In this document: positions 1 through 9,133 of the stretch, piece by piece
How positions within the stretch are numbered: position 1 is the stretch's first letter
How the letters are laid out: the number at the start of each line of letters is the position of its first letter
Source: Streptomyces anulatus
GTDB lineage: Bacteria; Actinomycetota; Actinomycetes; Streptomycetales; Streptomycetaceae
DNA: 64,000 bases
Assembly (NCBI RefSeq): GCF_000721175.1
Contig: NZ_JOEZ01000042.1
Span: 19,893-83,892, forward strand
Direction of reading: 5' to 3'
Program-made: the position numbers and the translations under genes
The notes under the pieces: generated by a model
Seen by the model: the letters and a program-made list of their open reading frames with translations, nothing else
Database searches by the model: none
Told to the model about the DNA's origin: nothing

Positions 1-1488
1 CACATCTCCATCGAGGGCGACACGGAGACCGCGGTCTCCGAGGACACCATCAAGCGGTACGAGGCGTACGGCTGGCACGTCCAGCGCGTCGACCAGCTCC
101 CCAGCGGCGACCTGGACCCGGCGGGTCTGTACGCGGCGCTGCAGGCGGCCAAGGCCGAGACCGGGCGTCCGTCGTTCATCGCGGCCCGCTCGATCATCGC
201 CTGGCCCGCCCCGAACGCGCAGAACACCGAGGCCGCGCACGGCTCGGCGCTCGGCGACGACGAAATCGCGGCGACCAAGCGGGTCCTCGGCTTCGACCCG
301 GAGCAGACCTTCGAGGTCTCCGACGCGGTCATCGGCCACACCCGCGAGGCCCTGGACCGCGGCCGCGAGGCCCGCGCCGAGTGGGACAAGTCGTTCGCCG
401 CGTGGCGCACGGCCAACCCGGAGCGCGCCGCCTCCTTCGACCGGATCGCCGCGGGCGAGCTGCCCGAGGGCTGGGAGGAGAAGCTCCCCGTCTTCGAGCC
501 CGGCAAGGGCCTGGCCACCCGTGCCGCGTCCGGCAAGGTGCTCCAGGCGCTCGGCGAGATCGTGCCCGAGCTGTGGGGCGGCTCCGCCGACCTCGCGGGC
601 TCGAACAACACCACGATCGACAAGACGTCGTCGTTCCTCCCGGCGGGCAACCCGCTGCCGGAGGCCGACCCGTACGGCCGCACGATCCACTTCGGGATCC
701 GCGAGCACGCGATGGCCGCCGCCATGAACGGCATCGCGCTGCACGGCACCACCCGTGTCTACGGCGGCACCTTCCTGGTGTTCTCCGACTACATGCGCAA
801 CGCGGTGCGGCTCTCCGCTCTGATGCACCTGCCGGTGACGTACGTGTGGACGCACGACTCGATCGGCCTCGGCGAGGACGGACCGACCCACCAGCCGGTC
901 GAGCACCTGGCCGCGCTGCGCGCCATCCCGGGCCTGAACATCGTGCGCCCGGCCGACGCGAACGAGACCGCCATCGCCTGGCGCGAGATCCTGCGCCGCT
1001 ACACCAAGGTGTTCGGCAAGGGTGCGCCGCACGGTCTGGCGCTGACCCGGCAGGGCGTGCCGACGTACGAGGCGAACGAGGGCGCGGCCAAGGGCGGCTA
1101 CGTCCTGTTCGAGGCCGAGGGCGGCGAGCCGCAGGTACTGCTCATCGCGACCGGCTCCGAGGTTCACGTCGCCGTCGAGGCGCGCGAGCAGCTCCAGGCG
1201 GCCGGGGTGCCGACCCGGGTGGTCTCGATGCCCTCCGTCGAGTGGTTCGAGGAGCAGGACCAGGCGTACAAGGACAGCGTGCTGCCGCCGTCGGTGAAGG
1301 CGCGCGTCGCGGTCGAGGCGGGCATCGGCCTGACCTGGCACCGGTACGTGGGCGACGCCGGCCGGATCATCTCGCTGGAGCACTTCGGGGCCTCGGCCGA
1401 CGCGAAGGTGCTCTTCCGCGAGTTCGGGTTCACGCCCGAGAACGTGGCCGCCGCCGCGCGGGAATCCCTCGAAGCCGCAGCACGCTGA
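1..1488 (+). CDS. tkt: Transketolase, C-terminal part (5' end outside window)
   Basis: Thiamine-diphosphate enzyme moving two-carbon ketol units between sugar phosphates in the non-oxidative pentose phosphate pathway; cytoplasmic. The reading frame is open from base 1, so about 495 codons are visible and the N-terminal TPP-binding domain lies upstream. Seen here are the pyrimidine-binding domain with the catalytic-glutamate motif IREHAM, the signature HDSIGLGEDGPTHQP, and the C-terminal domain (LLIATGSEVHVA). It is the first visible gene of a co-directional tkt-tal-zwf-opcA-pgl run; the gap to tal is 34 bases. The order matches the conserved actinobacterial cluster. Identity is not in doubt. 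Confidence 0.97.
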   Translation, partial: HISIEGDTETAVSEDTIKRYEAYGWHVQRVDQLPSGDLDPAGLYAALQAAKAETGRPSFIAARSIIAWPAPNAQNTEAAHGSALGDDEIAATKRVLGFDPEQTFEVSDAVIGHTREALDRGREARAEWDKSFAAWRTANPERAASFDRIAAGELPEGWEEKLPVFEPGKGLATRAASGKVLQALGEIVPELWGGSADLAGSNNTTIDKTSSFLPAGNPLPEADPYGRTIHFGIREHAMAAAMNGIALHGTTRVYGGTFLVFSDYMRNAVRLSALMHLPVTYVWTHDSIGLGEDGPTHQPVEHLAALRAIPGLNIVRPADANETAIAWREILRRYTKVFGKGAPHGLALTRQGVPTYEANEGAAKGGYVLFEAEGGEPQVLLIATGSEVHVAVEAREQLQAAGVPTRVVSMPSVEWFEEQDQAYKDSVLPPSVKARVAVEAGIGLTWHRYVGDAGRIISLEHFGASADAKVLFREFGFTPENVAAAARESLEAAAR

Positions 1489-1522
1489 CGCCGGTAGATA
1501 CGACTAGTAGGAGATGCAACTC

Positions 1523-2641
1523 ATGACAGACGCACTCAAGCGCCTCTCCGACGAGGGCGTGGCGATCTGGCTCGACGACCTGTCGCGCAAGCGGATCACG
1601 TCCGGCAACCTGGCCGAGCTGATCGACCAGAGCCACGTCGTCGGCGTCACCACCAACCCGTCGATCTTCCAGAAGGCGATCTCCTCGGGCGACGGTTACG
1701 AGCAGCAGCTCACCGACCTCGCCGCCCGCAGGGTCACCGTCGAGGAAGCCCTCCGCATGATCACGACGGCGGACGTCCGCGACGCCGCCGACATCCTGCG
1801 CCCGGTCTTCGACGCCACCGGCGGTCAGGACGGCCGGGTCTCCATCGAGGTGGACCCGCGCCTGGCGCACAACACCACGGCCACCGTCGCCGAGGCCAAG
1901 CAGCTGGCGTGGCTGGTCGACCGGCCGAACACGCTCATCAAGATCCCGGCGACCAAGGCCGGTCTGCCGGCGATCACCGAGACGATCGGCCGGGGCATCA
2001 GCGTCAATGTGACGCTGATCTTCTCGCTGGAGCGCTACCGCGCGGTCATGGACGCCTACCTGGCGGGCCTGGAGAAGGCGAAGGCCGCGGGCCTGGACCT
2101 CTCCGAGATCCACTCGGTGGCGTCCTTCTTCGTGTCCCGCGTGGACACCGAGATCGACAAGCGGCTGGACGCCATCGGCTCCGACGAGGCGAAGGCCGCC
2201 AAGGGCAAGTCCGCCCTGGCCAACGCCCGGCTGGCGTACGAGGCGTACGAGGAGGTCTTCGCGAGCGACCGCTGGGCCCCCCTGGACAAGGCGCAGGCCA
2301 ACAAGCAGCGTCCGCTGTGGGCCTCCACCGGCGTCAAGGACCCGTCGCTCAAGGACACCCTGTACGTCGACGACCTGGTCGCCCCCAACACGGTGAACAC
2401 CATGCCGGAGGCGACCCTGGAGGCCGTGGCCGACCACGGCGAGATCACCGGCAACACGGTCGCCGGCGGCTACGAGCAGGCCCGCGCCGACCTCGACGCG
2501 ATCAAGAAGCTCGGCATCTCGTACGACGACGTCGTGCAGGTGCTGGAGGACGAGGGCGTCGAGAAGTTCGAAGCGTCCTGGACCGACCTGCTCAAGTCGA
2601 CCGAGGCGGAGCTCCAGCGCCTCGCCCCCTCGGAGGGCTGA
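1523..2641 (+). CDS. tal: Transaldolase
   Basis: Transfers a dihydroxyacetone unit between sedoheptulose-7-phosphate and glyceraldehyde-3-phosphate through a lysine Schiff base. The 372-aa product carries the N-terminal motif TTNPSIF and the Schiff-base lysine in [10 protein letters not shown], and has the length usual for the actinobacterial type. An in-frame ATG at 1514 overlaps the AGGAG Shine-Dalgarno (about 1508-1512), so the ATG at 1523, ten bases downstream, is preferred. It sits between tkt and zwf and is probably translated from the same mRNA. Confidence 0.96.
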   Translation: MTDALKRLSDEGVAIWLDDLSRKRITSGNLAELIDQSHVVGVTTNPSIFQKAISSGDGYEQQLTDLAARRVTVEEALRMITTADVRDAADILRPVFDATGGQDGRVSIEVDPRLAHNTTATVAEAKQLAWLVDRPNTLIKIPATKAGLPAITETIGRGISVNVTLIFSLERYRAVMDAYLAGLEKAKAAGLDLSEIHSVASFFVSRVDTEIDKRLDAIGSDEAKAAKGKSALANARLAYEAYEEVFASDRWAPLDKAQANKQRPLWASTGVKDPSLKDTLYVDDLVAPNTVNTMPEATLEAVADHGEITGNTVAGGYEQARADLDAIKKLGISYDDVVQVLEDEGVEKFEASWTDLLKSTEAELQRLAPSEG

Positions 2642-2646
2642 CCACT

Positions 2647-4179
2647 TTGTCTGTTGTTCCCGGAGCCAACCCGCTCCGTGACGCACAGGACCGACGGCTC
2701 CCGCGTATCGCGGGGCCGTCGGGCCTGGTCATCTTTGGCGTCACGGGCGATTTGTCCCGTAAAAAGCTGATGCCCGCCGTCTACGACCTGGCCAACCGCG
2801 GCCTGCTGCCGCCGGGCTTCTCGCTCATCGGCTTCGCGCGCCGCGACTGGGAGGACGAGGACTTCGCCCAGGTCGTCCACGACGCCGTCAAGGAGCACGC
2901 CCGTACGCCGTTCCGCGAGGAGGTCTGGCAGCAGCTCATCCAGGGGATGCGCTTCGTCCAGGGCAACTTCGACGACGACGAGGCGTTCGAGACGCTGAAG
3001 GCGACCATCCAGGAGCTCGACCAGGCGCAGGGCACCGGGGGCAACTTCGCCTTCTACCTGTCCGTGCCGCCGAAGTTCTTCCCCAAGGTCGTGCAGCAGC
3101 TGAAGAAGCACGGTCTGGCCGACCAGAAGGAGGGCTCCTGGCGGCGTGCCGTCATCGAGAAGCCCTTCGGCCACGACCTGGCCAGCGCGCAGGAGCTCAA
3201 CCAGCTCGTGCACGACGTCTTCCCGCCCAACGAGGTCTTCCGGATCGACCACTACCTGGGCAAGGAGACGGTCCAGAACATCCTGGCGCTGCGGTTCGCC
3301 AACACGATGTTCGAGCCGATCTGGAACCGGTCCTACGTCGACCACGTACAGATCACGATGGCCGAGGACATCGGCATCGGCGGCCGGGCCGGCTACTACG
3401 ACGGCATCGGCGCCGCCCGTGACGTCATCCAGAACCACCTGCTCCAGCTGCTGGCGCTGACCGCGATGGAGGAGCCCGGCTCCTTCCACCCGAAGGCCCT
3501 GGTCGCCGAGAAGCTCAAGGTGCTCACCGCCGTCGAGCTGCCCGAGGACCTCGGCCTGCACACCGTGCGCGCCCAGTACGAGCACGCCTGGCAGGGCGGC
3601 CAGGAGGCCCTCGGCTACTGCGAGGAGGAGGGAATCGACCCCAAGTCGACGACCGACACCTACGCGGCGATCAAGCTGACGATCAACAACCGCCGCTGGG
3701 CGGGCGTGCCGTTCTACCTCCGTACCGGAAAGCGGCTCGGCCGCCGGGTCACGGAGATCGCGGTCGTCTTCAAGCGCGCGCCGTACCTGCCCTTCGAGTC
3801 CGGTGCGACCGAGGAGCTGGGCGGCAACGCCCTGGTCATCCGGGTCCAGCCGGACGAGGGCGTCACCGTGCGCTTCGGCTCCAAGGTGCCCGGCACCTCG
3901 ATGGAGGTCCGGGACGTCACGATGGACTTCGCGTACGGCGAGTCGTTCACCGAGTCCAGCCCGGAGGCGTACGAGCGGCTCCTCCTGGACGTCCTGCTCG
4001 GCGACGCCAACCTCTTCCCGCGCCACCAGGAGGTCGAACTCTCCTGGACCATCCTCGACCCGATCGAGGAGTACTGGGGCAAGCACGGGAAGCCCGCGAA
4101 GTACGCGGCCGGCACCTGGGGTCCGGCCGAGGCCGACGAGATGCTCGCACGTGACGGACGGAGCTGGAGGCGGCCATGA
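2647..4179 (+). CDS. zwf: Glucose-6-phosphate 1-dehydrogenase
   Basis: Oxidises glucose-6-phosphate to 6-phosphogluconolactone, producing NADPH: the entry step of the oxidative pentose phosphate pathway. The 510-aa product has the nucleotide-binding motif GVTGDLSRKKL near residue 35 and the active-site motif RIDHYLGKETVQN. The start is taken as TTG at 2647, five bases after the tal stop, because the resulting N-terminus (LSVVPGANPLRDAQDRRLPR) fits the family and GAGGG of the tal end lies about nine bases upstream. The stop overlaps the opcA start by four bases (ATGA), indicating translational coupling. Confidence 0.95.
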   Translation: MSVVPGANPLRDAQDRRLPRIAGPSGLVIFGVTGDLSRKKLMPAVYDLANRGLLPPGFSLIGFARRDWEDEDFAQVVHDAVKEHARTPFREEVWQQLIQGMRFVQGNFDDDEAFETLKATIQELDQAQGTGGNFAFYLSVPPKFFPKVVQQLKKHGLADQKEGSWRRAVIEKPFGHDLASAQELNQLVHDVFPPNEVFRIDHYLGKETVQNILALRFANTMFEPIWNRSYVDHVQITMAEDIGIGGRAGYYDGIGAARDVIQNHLLQLLALTAMEEPGSFHPKALVAEKLKVLTAVELPEDLGLHTVRAQYEHAWQGGQEALGYCEEEGIDPKSTTDTYAAIKLTINNRRWAGVPFYLRTGKRLGRRVTEIAVVFKRAPYLPFESGATEELGGNALVIRVQPDEGVTVRFGSKVPGTSMEVRDVTMDFAYGESFTESSPEAYERLLLDVLLGDANLFPRHQEVELSWTILDPIEEYWGKHGKPAKYAAGTWGPAEADEMLARDGRSWRRP

Positions 4180-5207
4180 AGATCGATCTCACGGAAACCA
4201 CGTCCAGCAAGATCAACCAGGCGCTGGTCTCGGCCCGCCGGGCCATCGGCACCCCCGCCATCGGCATGGTGCTCACGCTGGTCATCGTCACCGACGAGGA
4301 GAACGCGTACGACGCGCTCAAGTCGGCCGGTGACGCCTCCCGCGAACACCCCTCGCGGATCATCGCGGTGATCAAGCGGGTCAGCCGCTCGCCGCGGGCC
4401 CGCCGCGACGCCCGCCTCGACGCCGAGGTCCGGGTCGGTTCCGACGCGGGCACCGGCGAGACCGTCGTGCTGCGGCTCCACGGCGAACTGGCCAACCACG
4501 CCCAGTCCGTGGTCCTTCCGCTGCTGCTGCCGGACGCCCCGGTCGTGGTGTGGTGGCCCGAGGGCGCGCCCGCCGACCCGGCGAAGGACCCGCTCGGGGC
4601 CCTCGCCCAGCGCCGGATCACCGACACCTACTCGGCCGAGCTCCCGCTCGACGAGCTGGCGGTGCGGGCGGCGGCGTACAGCCCAGGCGACACCGACCTG
4701 GCCTGGACCCGGATCACGCCGTGGCGTTCGATGCTGGCCGCCGCGCTGGACCAGCAGCCGGCCCAGGTCGTCGGCGCGACCGTCGAGGGCGAGAGCGACA
4801 ACCCGAGCTGCGAGCTGCTCGCGATGTGGCTCGCCGACCGGCTCGGCGTCCCGGTGGAGCGCACGCTCTCCGGAGGGCCCGGTCTCACCGCGGTCCGGAT
4901 GGAGACGAAGAACGGCGTCATCGTCCTGGACCGGGCCGACGGCACGCTGGCCACGCTCTCCATGCAGAACCAGCCGGACCGCGGGGTGGCGCTCAAGCGG
5001 CGCGACACCGCCGAGCTGCTCGCCGAGGAGCTGCGACGGCTCGACCCGGACAACACCTACGCGTCCGCGGTCAAGTTCGGTGTCGACCGGCTGCACGCGG
5101 GCGGCGAGGTCAAGGCGGCCGCGGCCGAGAGCGCCGGGGAGAAGGCCGCCGAGACCAAGGCGCCCGCCGCGAAGAAGGCCCCGGCCAAGAAGGCGGCCTC
5201 CAAGTGA
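4176..5207 (+). CDS. opcA: Glucose-6-phosphate dehydrogenase assembly protein OpcA
   Basis: OpcA is the actinobacterial and cyanobacterial activator/assembly factor of glucose-6-phosphate dehydrogenase. The 343-aa product starts MKIDLTETTSSKINQAL and holds the conserved core (VVLPLLLPDAPVVVWWPEGAP). Residues from about 318 are a Lys/Ala-rich tail (AAKKAPAKKAASK), probably disordered. It overlaps zwf by ATGA at its start and pgl by GTGA at its end, which fits a stoichiometric partnership with Zwf. Confidence 0.95.
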   Translation: MKIDLTETTSSKINQALVSARRAIGTPAIGMVLTLVIVTDEENAYDALKSAGDASREHPSRIIAVIKRVSRSPRARRDARLDAEVRVGSDAGTGETVVLRLHGELANHAQSVVLPLLLPDAPVVVWWPEGAPADPAKDPLGALAQRRITDTYSAELPLDELAVRAAAYSPGDTDLAWTRITPWRSMLAAALDQQPAQVVGATVEGESDNPSCELLAMWLADRLGVPVERTLSGGPGLTAVRMETKNGVIVLDRADGTLATLSMQNQPDRGVALKRRDTAELLAEELRRLDPDNTYASAVKFGVDRLHAGGEVKAAAAESAGEKAAETKAPAAKKAPAKKAASK

Positions 5208-5986
5208 CGCCCCCTCAACTGGTCGTGCACCGCGACAAGGAGCTGATGGCGCAGGCCGCGGCGGCCCGGCTGATCACCAGGATCGTGGACGCCCAGGCCT
5301 CCCGGGGCCACGCCTCGGTGGTGCTGACCGGCGGGCGCAACGGCAACGGCGTCCTGGCCGCGCTCGCCACCGCGCCCGCCCGGGACGCGGTCGACTGGGC
5401 ACGCCTGGACCTGTGGTGGGGCGACGAGCGCTACCTGCCCGAGGGCGATCCGGAGCGCAATGTCACCCAGGCCCGTGAGGCGCTGCTCGACGCGGTGCCG
5501 CTGGACCCGGCCCGGGTGCACGCGATGCCCGCGTCCGACGGCCCGTACGGCAAGGACGTGGACGAGGCGGCAGCCGGTTACGCCGCCGAACTGGCCGCCG
5601 CCGCAGGCCCCGAGGACCACGGCCCGGTGCCCACGTTCGACGTGCTGATGCTGGGCGTCGGCCCGGACACCCATGTGGCCTCGCTCTTCCCGGAGCTTCC
5701 AGCGGTACGGGAGACCGAGCGCACCGTCGTCGGTGTGCACGGGGCTCCCAAGCCGCCGCCGGTCCGCGTCTCGCTCACGCTGCCCGCGATCCGCGCGGCA
5801 CGCGAGGTGTGGCTGCTGGCGGCCGGCGAGGACAAGGCCGAGGCCGCTGCCATCGCCCTGTCCGGGGCCGGGGAGATCCAGGCCCCGGCGGCGGGCGCGT
5901 ACGGCCGCGGTCGCACGCTGTGGCTGCTGGACGCCGCGGCGGCCTCGCGGCTGCCGCGCGCGCTGTATCCGCCGGCCTCTGCCTGA
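5204..5986 (+). CDS. pgl: 6-phosphogluconolactonase
   Basis: Hydrolyses 6-phosphogluconolactone, the Zwf product. The 260-aa protein is of the NagB/DevB type, with the conserved WWGDERYLP motif about 65 residues in and GVGPDTHVASLFP further on. The start is a GTG at 5204 overlapping the opcA stop (GTGA); no other start fits the operon spacing. It is the last gene of the operon and is followed 16 bases later by a strong hairpin. No gnd gene is present in the visible cluster. Confidence 0.94.
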   Translation: MTPPQLVVHRDKELMAQAAAARLITRIVDAQASRGHASVVLTGGRNGNGVLAALATAPARDAVDWARLDLWWGDERYLPEGDPERNVTQAREALLDAVPLDPARVHAMPASDGPYGKDVDEAAAGYAAELAAAAGPEDHGPVPTFDVLMLGVGPDTHVASLFPELPAVRETERTVVGVHGAPKPPPVRVSLTLPAIRAAREVWLLAAGEDKAEAAAIALSGAGEIQAPAAGAYGRGRTLWLLDAAAASRLPRALYPPASA

Positions 5987-6001
5987 GCCGCGTGAGCCCG
6001 C

Positions 6002-6039
6002 GCAGGCCCGGACCGCTCTTCCGAGCGGTCCGGGCCTGC
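6002..6039 (+). terminator. Intrinsic-type terminator of the tkt-pgl operon
   Basis: A perfect 17-bp inverted repeat, gcaggcccggaccgctc and its complement, encloses a TTCC tetraloop directly after pgl. There is no U-tract, which is usual for streptomycete terminators. The hairpin separates the operon from the next gene. Confidence 0.85.
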
Positions 6040-6058
6040 TGCGTGAAAGGCTCACCCC

Positions 6059-6421
6059 ATGGTGCATATCGGAACCGTGGTGATGGGCGCGAGCGACGTG
6101 AGGCGGGCCGCCGCCTTCTGGAAGGCGGCGCTCACGTACACCGAGCGCGAGCCGGGAACGGACGACTGGGTGGTCCTGGTCCCGGCCGAAGGGCCCGGCG
6201 TCGGCGTGGCGTTGGGGCGCTCCACCTCCCCCGTGCAGGAGGTCCCCCGGGTCCACCTCGACCTCTGCTCCGACACCCAGGAGGCCGAGGTGGAGCGGCT
6301 GATCGGGCTCGGTGCCGAAAGGGTCGCGTGGGAGCTGTACCCCCCGGACCCGGACTTCGTGGTGCTCGCCGACCCCGAGGGCAACCGCTTCTGCGTCATC
6401 GACACGACGCACGGCGGCTGA
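6059..6421 (+). CDS. VOC (glyoxalase/bleomycin-resistance fold) protein
   Basis: The 120-aa product begins MVHIGTVVMGASDVRRAAAFWKAAL and ends VVLADPEGNRFCVIDT, the two betaalphabetabetabeta modules typical of the vicinal-oxygen-chelate superfamily. The final ADPEGNRFCV motif carries the usual metal-ligand glutamate. Members range from glyoxalases to antibiotic-binding proteins, so the substrate cannot be given. It follows the pgl terminator and stands alone between that and a converging gene. Confidence 0.8.
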   Translation: MVHIGTVVMGASDVRRAAAFWKAALTYTEREPGTDDWVVLVPAEGPGVGVALGRSTSPVQEVPRVHLDLCSDTQEAEVERLIGLGAERVAWELYPPDPDFVVLADPEGNRFCVIDTTHGG

Positions 6422-6466
6422 GCCTGAGAGCCTGTCGGGTGGCCTTCGAGCGTCTCCTGGAGCTCC

Positions 6467-6991
6467 TCAGCGCTCCACGCCGCAGCGTCGGGCGATTCCC
6501 TCAAGTCGTTCGAGCTCCCGGCGCGCCGCCGGCAGGTGGCCGAGATCGAGGGCCATCCCGGCGCGGGCCGATACGTAGAGGATGTCCTCGCGGGTGGCGG
6601 CGTCGAGGCCGGAAGCGGCCCCGAGGCGACGGCGCGTGACCCTCAGGTAGATCGCGACGCTGTCGAGATCCTCGCGCAGAGCCACGGAAAGCACCTGCCG
6701 CAGCTCGTCCTTGGCGTAGTCGCGGGCCTCCCGGTCCGCGGCGCGGGGGCCGGACGACACGGGAGCCCAGGGGAGGCCGGCGTCCCGGGCGTCGTCGTAC
6801 ATCTCCGCCACCAGGGCACGTGCGCGCGCGGACTCGCCCTCGGCGGCGGCCGTACGGGCCGACAGCAACGTGTCGCGCAGTCGTGCGCGGACCTGAGGGT
6901 CCTCGCCGGTCCGGGCGTTCAGATAGCCGGACCACACGTCGAACGCTCTGCTCAACTCGGCGTCCAGCATGATCCCGTACACGTCCGGCAC
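6467..6991 (-). CDS. Hypothetical protein, alpha-helical
   Basis: Not recognised. With the GTG start at 6991, about nine bases from a good GGAGG, it encodes 174 aa; the frame is open to 7105 but upstream residues are low-complexity and have no better ribosome site. The product looks all-helical and charged (FDVWSGYLNARTGEDPQVR; later DDARDAGLPWAPV), soluble, with no signal peptide or known motif. It converges on the VOC gene and lies downstream of the PH-domain genes. Confidence 0.6.
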   Translation of the reverse strand: MPDVYGIMLDAELSRAFDVWSGYLNARTGEDPQVRARLRDTLLSARTAAAEGESARARALVAEMYDDARDAGLPWAPVSSGPRAADREARDYAKDELRQVLSVALREDLDSVAIYLRVTRRRLGAASGLDAATREDILYVSARAGMALDLGHLPAARRELERLEGIARRCGVER

Positions 6992-7114
6992 TCCGCCGCC
7001 CCTCCGTAGGAGCCGTCCCGGCATGGACGGCGGCGGACAGAACAGGACGGGCGGCGGGCCGAACGCCTGCGATTCTCCCGATGTGGCCTGCGGGAGCGCG
7101 CCCATCGGCCGATC

Positions 7115-8626
7115 TCACGGGCCGGTGTGCTCGACGCGCTCCAGGAAGGGCTCCAGCAGCCCTGGTACGGCCTCGGCGGCGAAGGTGAGGCCCTCGGAAG
7201 CGTCGGTGTCGTACGCCGTGTACGCGCCCCCGCCGGCGGCCGTGGTGGCCGTGATGCTCAGCAGGCCGGCCCGCCGCTGGAAGACCGACTGCCTGACCGT
7301 CCAGCCGATCACCCCGGCCCGCTCCAGGGCGGCGGTGGAGCGGCGGACCGTACCGGAGCGGGTGACCAGGTAGCGCCCGGAGAGCGCGTGTCCGAGCCCC
7401 CGGTACGCGTCCAGGGCGAGCGCCACCGCGACGGGGACGAGGACCACCGTGCAGCCGAGCGCGATCCACAGCAGCACGGGGGTGAGCAGCGCCCCGAGGA
7501 CGGTCAGGACGAGGACCGGGCCCAGGACCGCGGCGAGCGACCAGCGCACTCTGCGGCCCCGGGCGGCGCGCGGGTGAGGGGTGAGCGCGGCGCCGGTCGG
7601 GGTGGCCGTCTCGCGCAGGACATCGGCGGCGACGGCGTCGGCCCGGGTCCGGGGCGCGGCCGGGAGCAGGGTGTTGTGGTCGGCGTTCTTCGCCTCGTGG
7701 TCCTTGGCGAGGCCGGTGGTGATGGCGTCGAGGCGGGCCGCGCCGACCAGCCGCACGCCCAGCGGTTCGACCAGGTCGACGCCGCGCAGCCGGGCCTCCT
7801 CGACGGAGATGGACCGCGAGGTGAACAGTCCGCGCCGGACCCGCAGGGTGCCGCCCGGCTCGCGCTCCAGGCGGTAGTTCCACCACATCTCGATCCAGAG
7901 GCCGAGCGCTCCGACGACGCCCGCGACCAAGGCGGCCAGGACCAGGGCGATGACCACCCAGAGCAGCGGGGTCTCCCGGAAGCGGTCGCCGACCCACTCG
8001 ATGACCTCGCCCTGGGCGCCGACCCAGTCGCTGACCTGGAGCACGGCGCCGACGGCGGCGCCGCCGAGCATCGGGGCGACGAAGGAGACCGGGGCGTAAC
8101 GGATCCAGCGGGGGTCCAGGACGGCCAGTTCTCCCTCGCGGTGGATGCCGGGCGGTGCGGTGTGCTCCAGGAGGAGGCGGCGTAGCCGCTCGCCCTCGGT
8201 GCGGGTGACCGGGTCCAGTTCGAGGGTGGAGTCGTGGCCCTGTTCGCCGGTGCCGATCCTGACGGTGACCAGGCCGAGGAGGCGCAGCATCAGGTTGGCG
8301 GTGAGGTCGACCGTGCGGATGCGGGTCCGGGCCAGGGAGCGGCGCTTGACGAGAAGGAGGCCGGTGTGGAGTTCGACGCGCTCCTCGCCGACGCGGTAGC
8401 GGGTGCGGTGCCAGCGGACGCGGTCGGCGCCCGCCGCGGCCCCGATGACCAGGACGGCTCCGGCGAGCACCTGGAGCACGGCGGCCGGGAGGCCGAACCA
8501 TCGGGTGAGCCCGAGCGTGACCGGGATCGCGGCGCCCGCGACGACGCCCGCCACGACGAGTGCGGTGACCAGGACCGTACGGGGGTCGAGGCGGCGCCAG
8601 TCGGCGGGCGGGGCGGCGGTGCTCAT
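7115..8626 (-). CDS. Bacterial PH-domain (bPH2, YdbT-like) membrane protein
   Basis: The 503-aa product has several membrane segments (VTALVVAGVVAGAAIPVTLG; AVLQVLAGAVLVIGAAAG) alternating with two bacterial pleckstrin-homology-like bPH2 (formerly DUF304) units, recognised by RYRVGEERVELHTGLL and RVRRGLFTSRSISVEEARL. Related YdbT of Bacillus confers bacteriocin tolerance, but no role is proven for this actinobacterial pair. It overlaps its upstream neighbour by ATGA, so the two are made together as a YdbS/YdbT-like pair downstream of pgi. Confidence 0.78.
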   Translation of the reverse strand: MSTAAPPADWRRLDPRTVLVTALVVAGVVAGAAIPVTLGLTRWFGLPAAVLQVLAGAVLVIGAAAGADRVRWHRTRYRVGEERVELHTGLLLVKRRSLARTRIRTVDLTANLMLRLLGLVTVRIGTGEQGHDSTLELDPVTRTEGERLRRLLLEHTAPPGIHREGELAVLDPRWIRYAPVSFVAPMLGGAAVGAVLQVSDWVGAQGEVIEWVGDRFRETPLLWVVIALVLAALVAGVVGALGLWIEMWWNYRLEREPGGTLRVRRGLFTSRSISVEEARLRGVDLVEPLGVRLVGAARLDAITTGLAKDHEAKNADHNTLLPAAPRTRADAVAADVLRETATPTGAALTPHPRAARGRRVRWSLAAVLGPVLVLTVLGALLTPVLLWIALGCTVVLVPVAVALALDAYRGLGHALSGRYLVTRSGTVRRSTAALERAGVIGWTVRQSVFQRRAGLLSITATTAAGGGAYTAYDTDASEGLTFAAEAVPGLLEPFLERVEHTGP

Positions 8627-9129
8627 GTGGCGTCGCCGGGGGTGTCGCGGGTGATGCGGGTGAGCTGCTGGGCGAGGTCGGCGGCGACCTCGTGGTCGAG
8701 TCCCTGGATCCGGACCGCGCCCTTGGCGGAGGCGGTGGTGACCGTGACGGTGGCGAGCCGGTAGAGCTGCTCCAGCGGGCCGCGCACGGTGTCCACGGTC
8801 TGGATCCGGGACATCGGGGCGATCCGCCACTCCTGCCAGAAGAACCCGGTGCGGACGTACACCGCGTCCTCGGTGATCTCCCAGCGGTGCGTACGGAACC
8901 ACCACAGGGGGAAGAGGACGGTGGCCGCCGCCCCCGCCACGGCCAGGACCGCGGCGGACAGCAGCAGCCAGAACCGGGCCGACCCGATCAGCGCGCCCAG
9001 CACCGCGAGCGGCAGGACGTGCACGGCCGTCATCAACAGCCACTGGACCCGCCACCAGCCGACGGCGCGCTCGTTCAGCGTGTTGCGCGGCGGCCGCAGC
9101 ACTACCGCCGTCCCCTCCCCCTGTGGCAT
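8623..9129 (-). CDS. Bacterial PH-domain (YdbS-like) membrane protein
   Basis: The preferred ATG at 9129 gives 168 aa starting MPQGEGTAVVLRPPRNTL, four bases after the pgi stop; the frame extends upstream inside pgi but without a ribosome site. Two adjacent membrane segments (LLMTAVHVLPLAVLGALIG and a following WLLLSAAVLAVAG) are followed by one bPH2 domain (WEITEDAVYVRTGFFWQEWR). It overlaps the larger YdbT-like gene and is probably its partner. Cellular role unknown. Confidence 0.77.
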   Translation of the reverse strand: MPQGEGTAVVLRPPRNTLNERAVGWWRVQWLLMTAVHVLPLAVLGALIGSARFWLLLSAAVLAVAGAAATVLFPLWWFRTHRWEITEDAVYVRTGFFWQEWRIAPMSRIQTVDTVRGPLEQLYRLATVTVTTASAKGAVRIQGLDHEVAADLAQQLTRITRDTPGDAT

Positions 9130-9133
9130 CGGC

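Noticed and set aside
1430..6412. Long antisense ORFs opposite the pentose-phosphate genes
   Set aside because: Shadow frames of high-GC coding sequence with Arg/Gly/Val-rich, non-protein-like composition.
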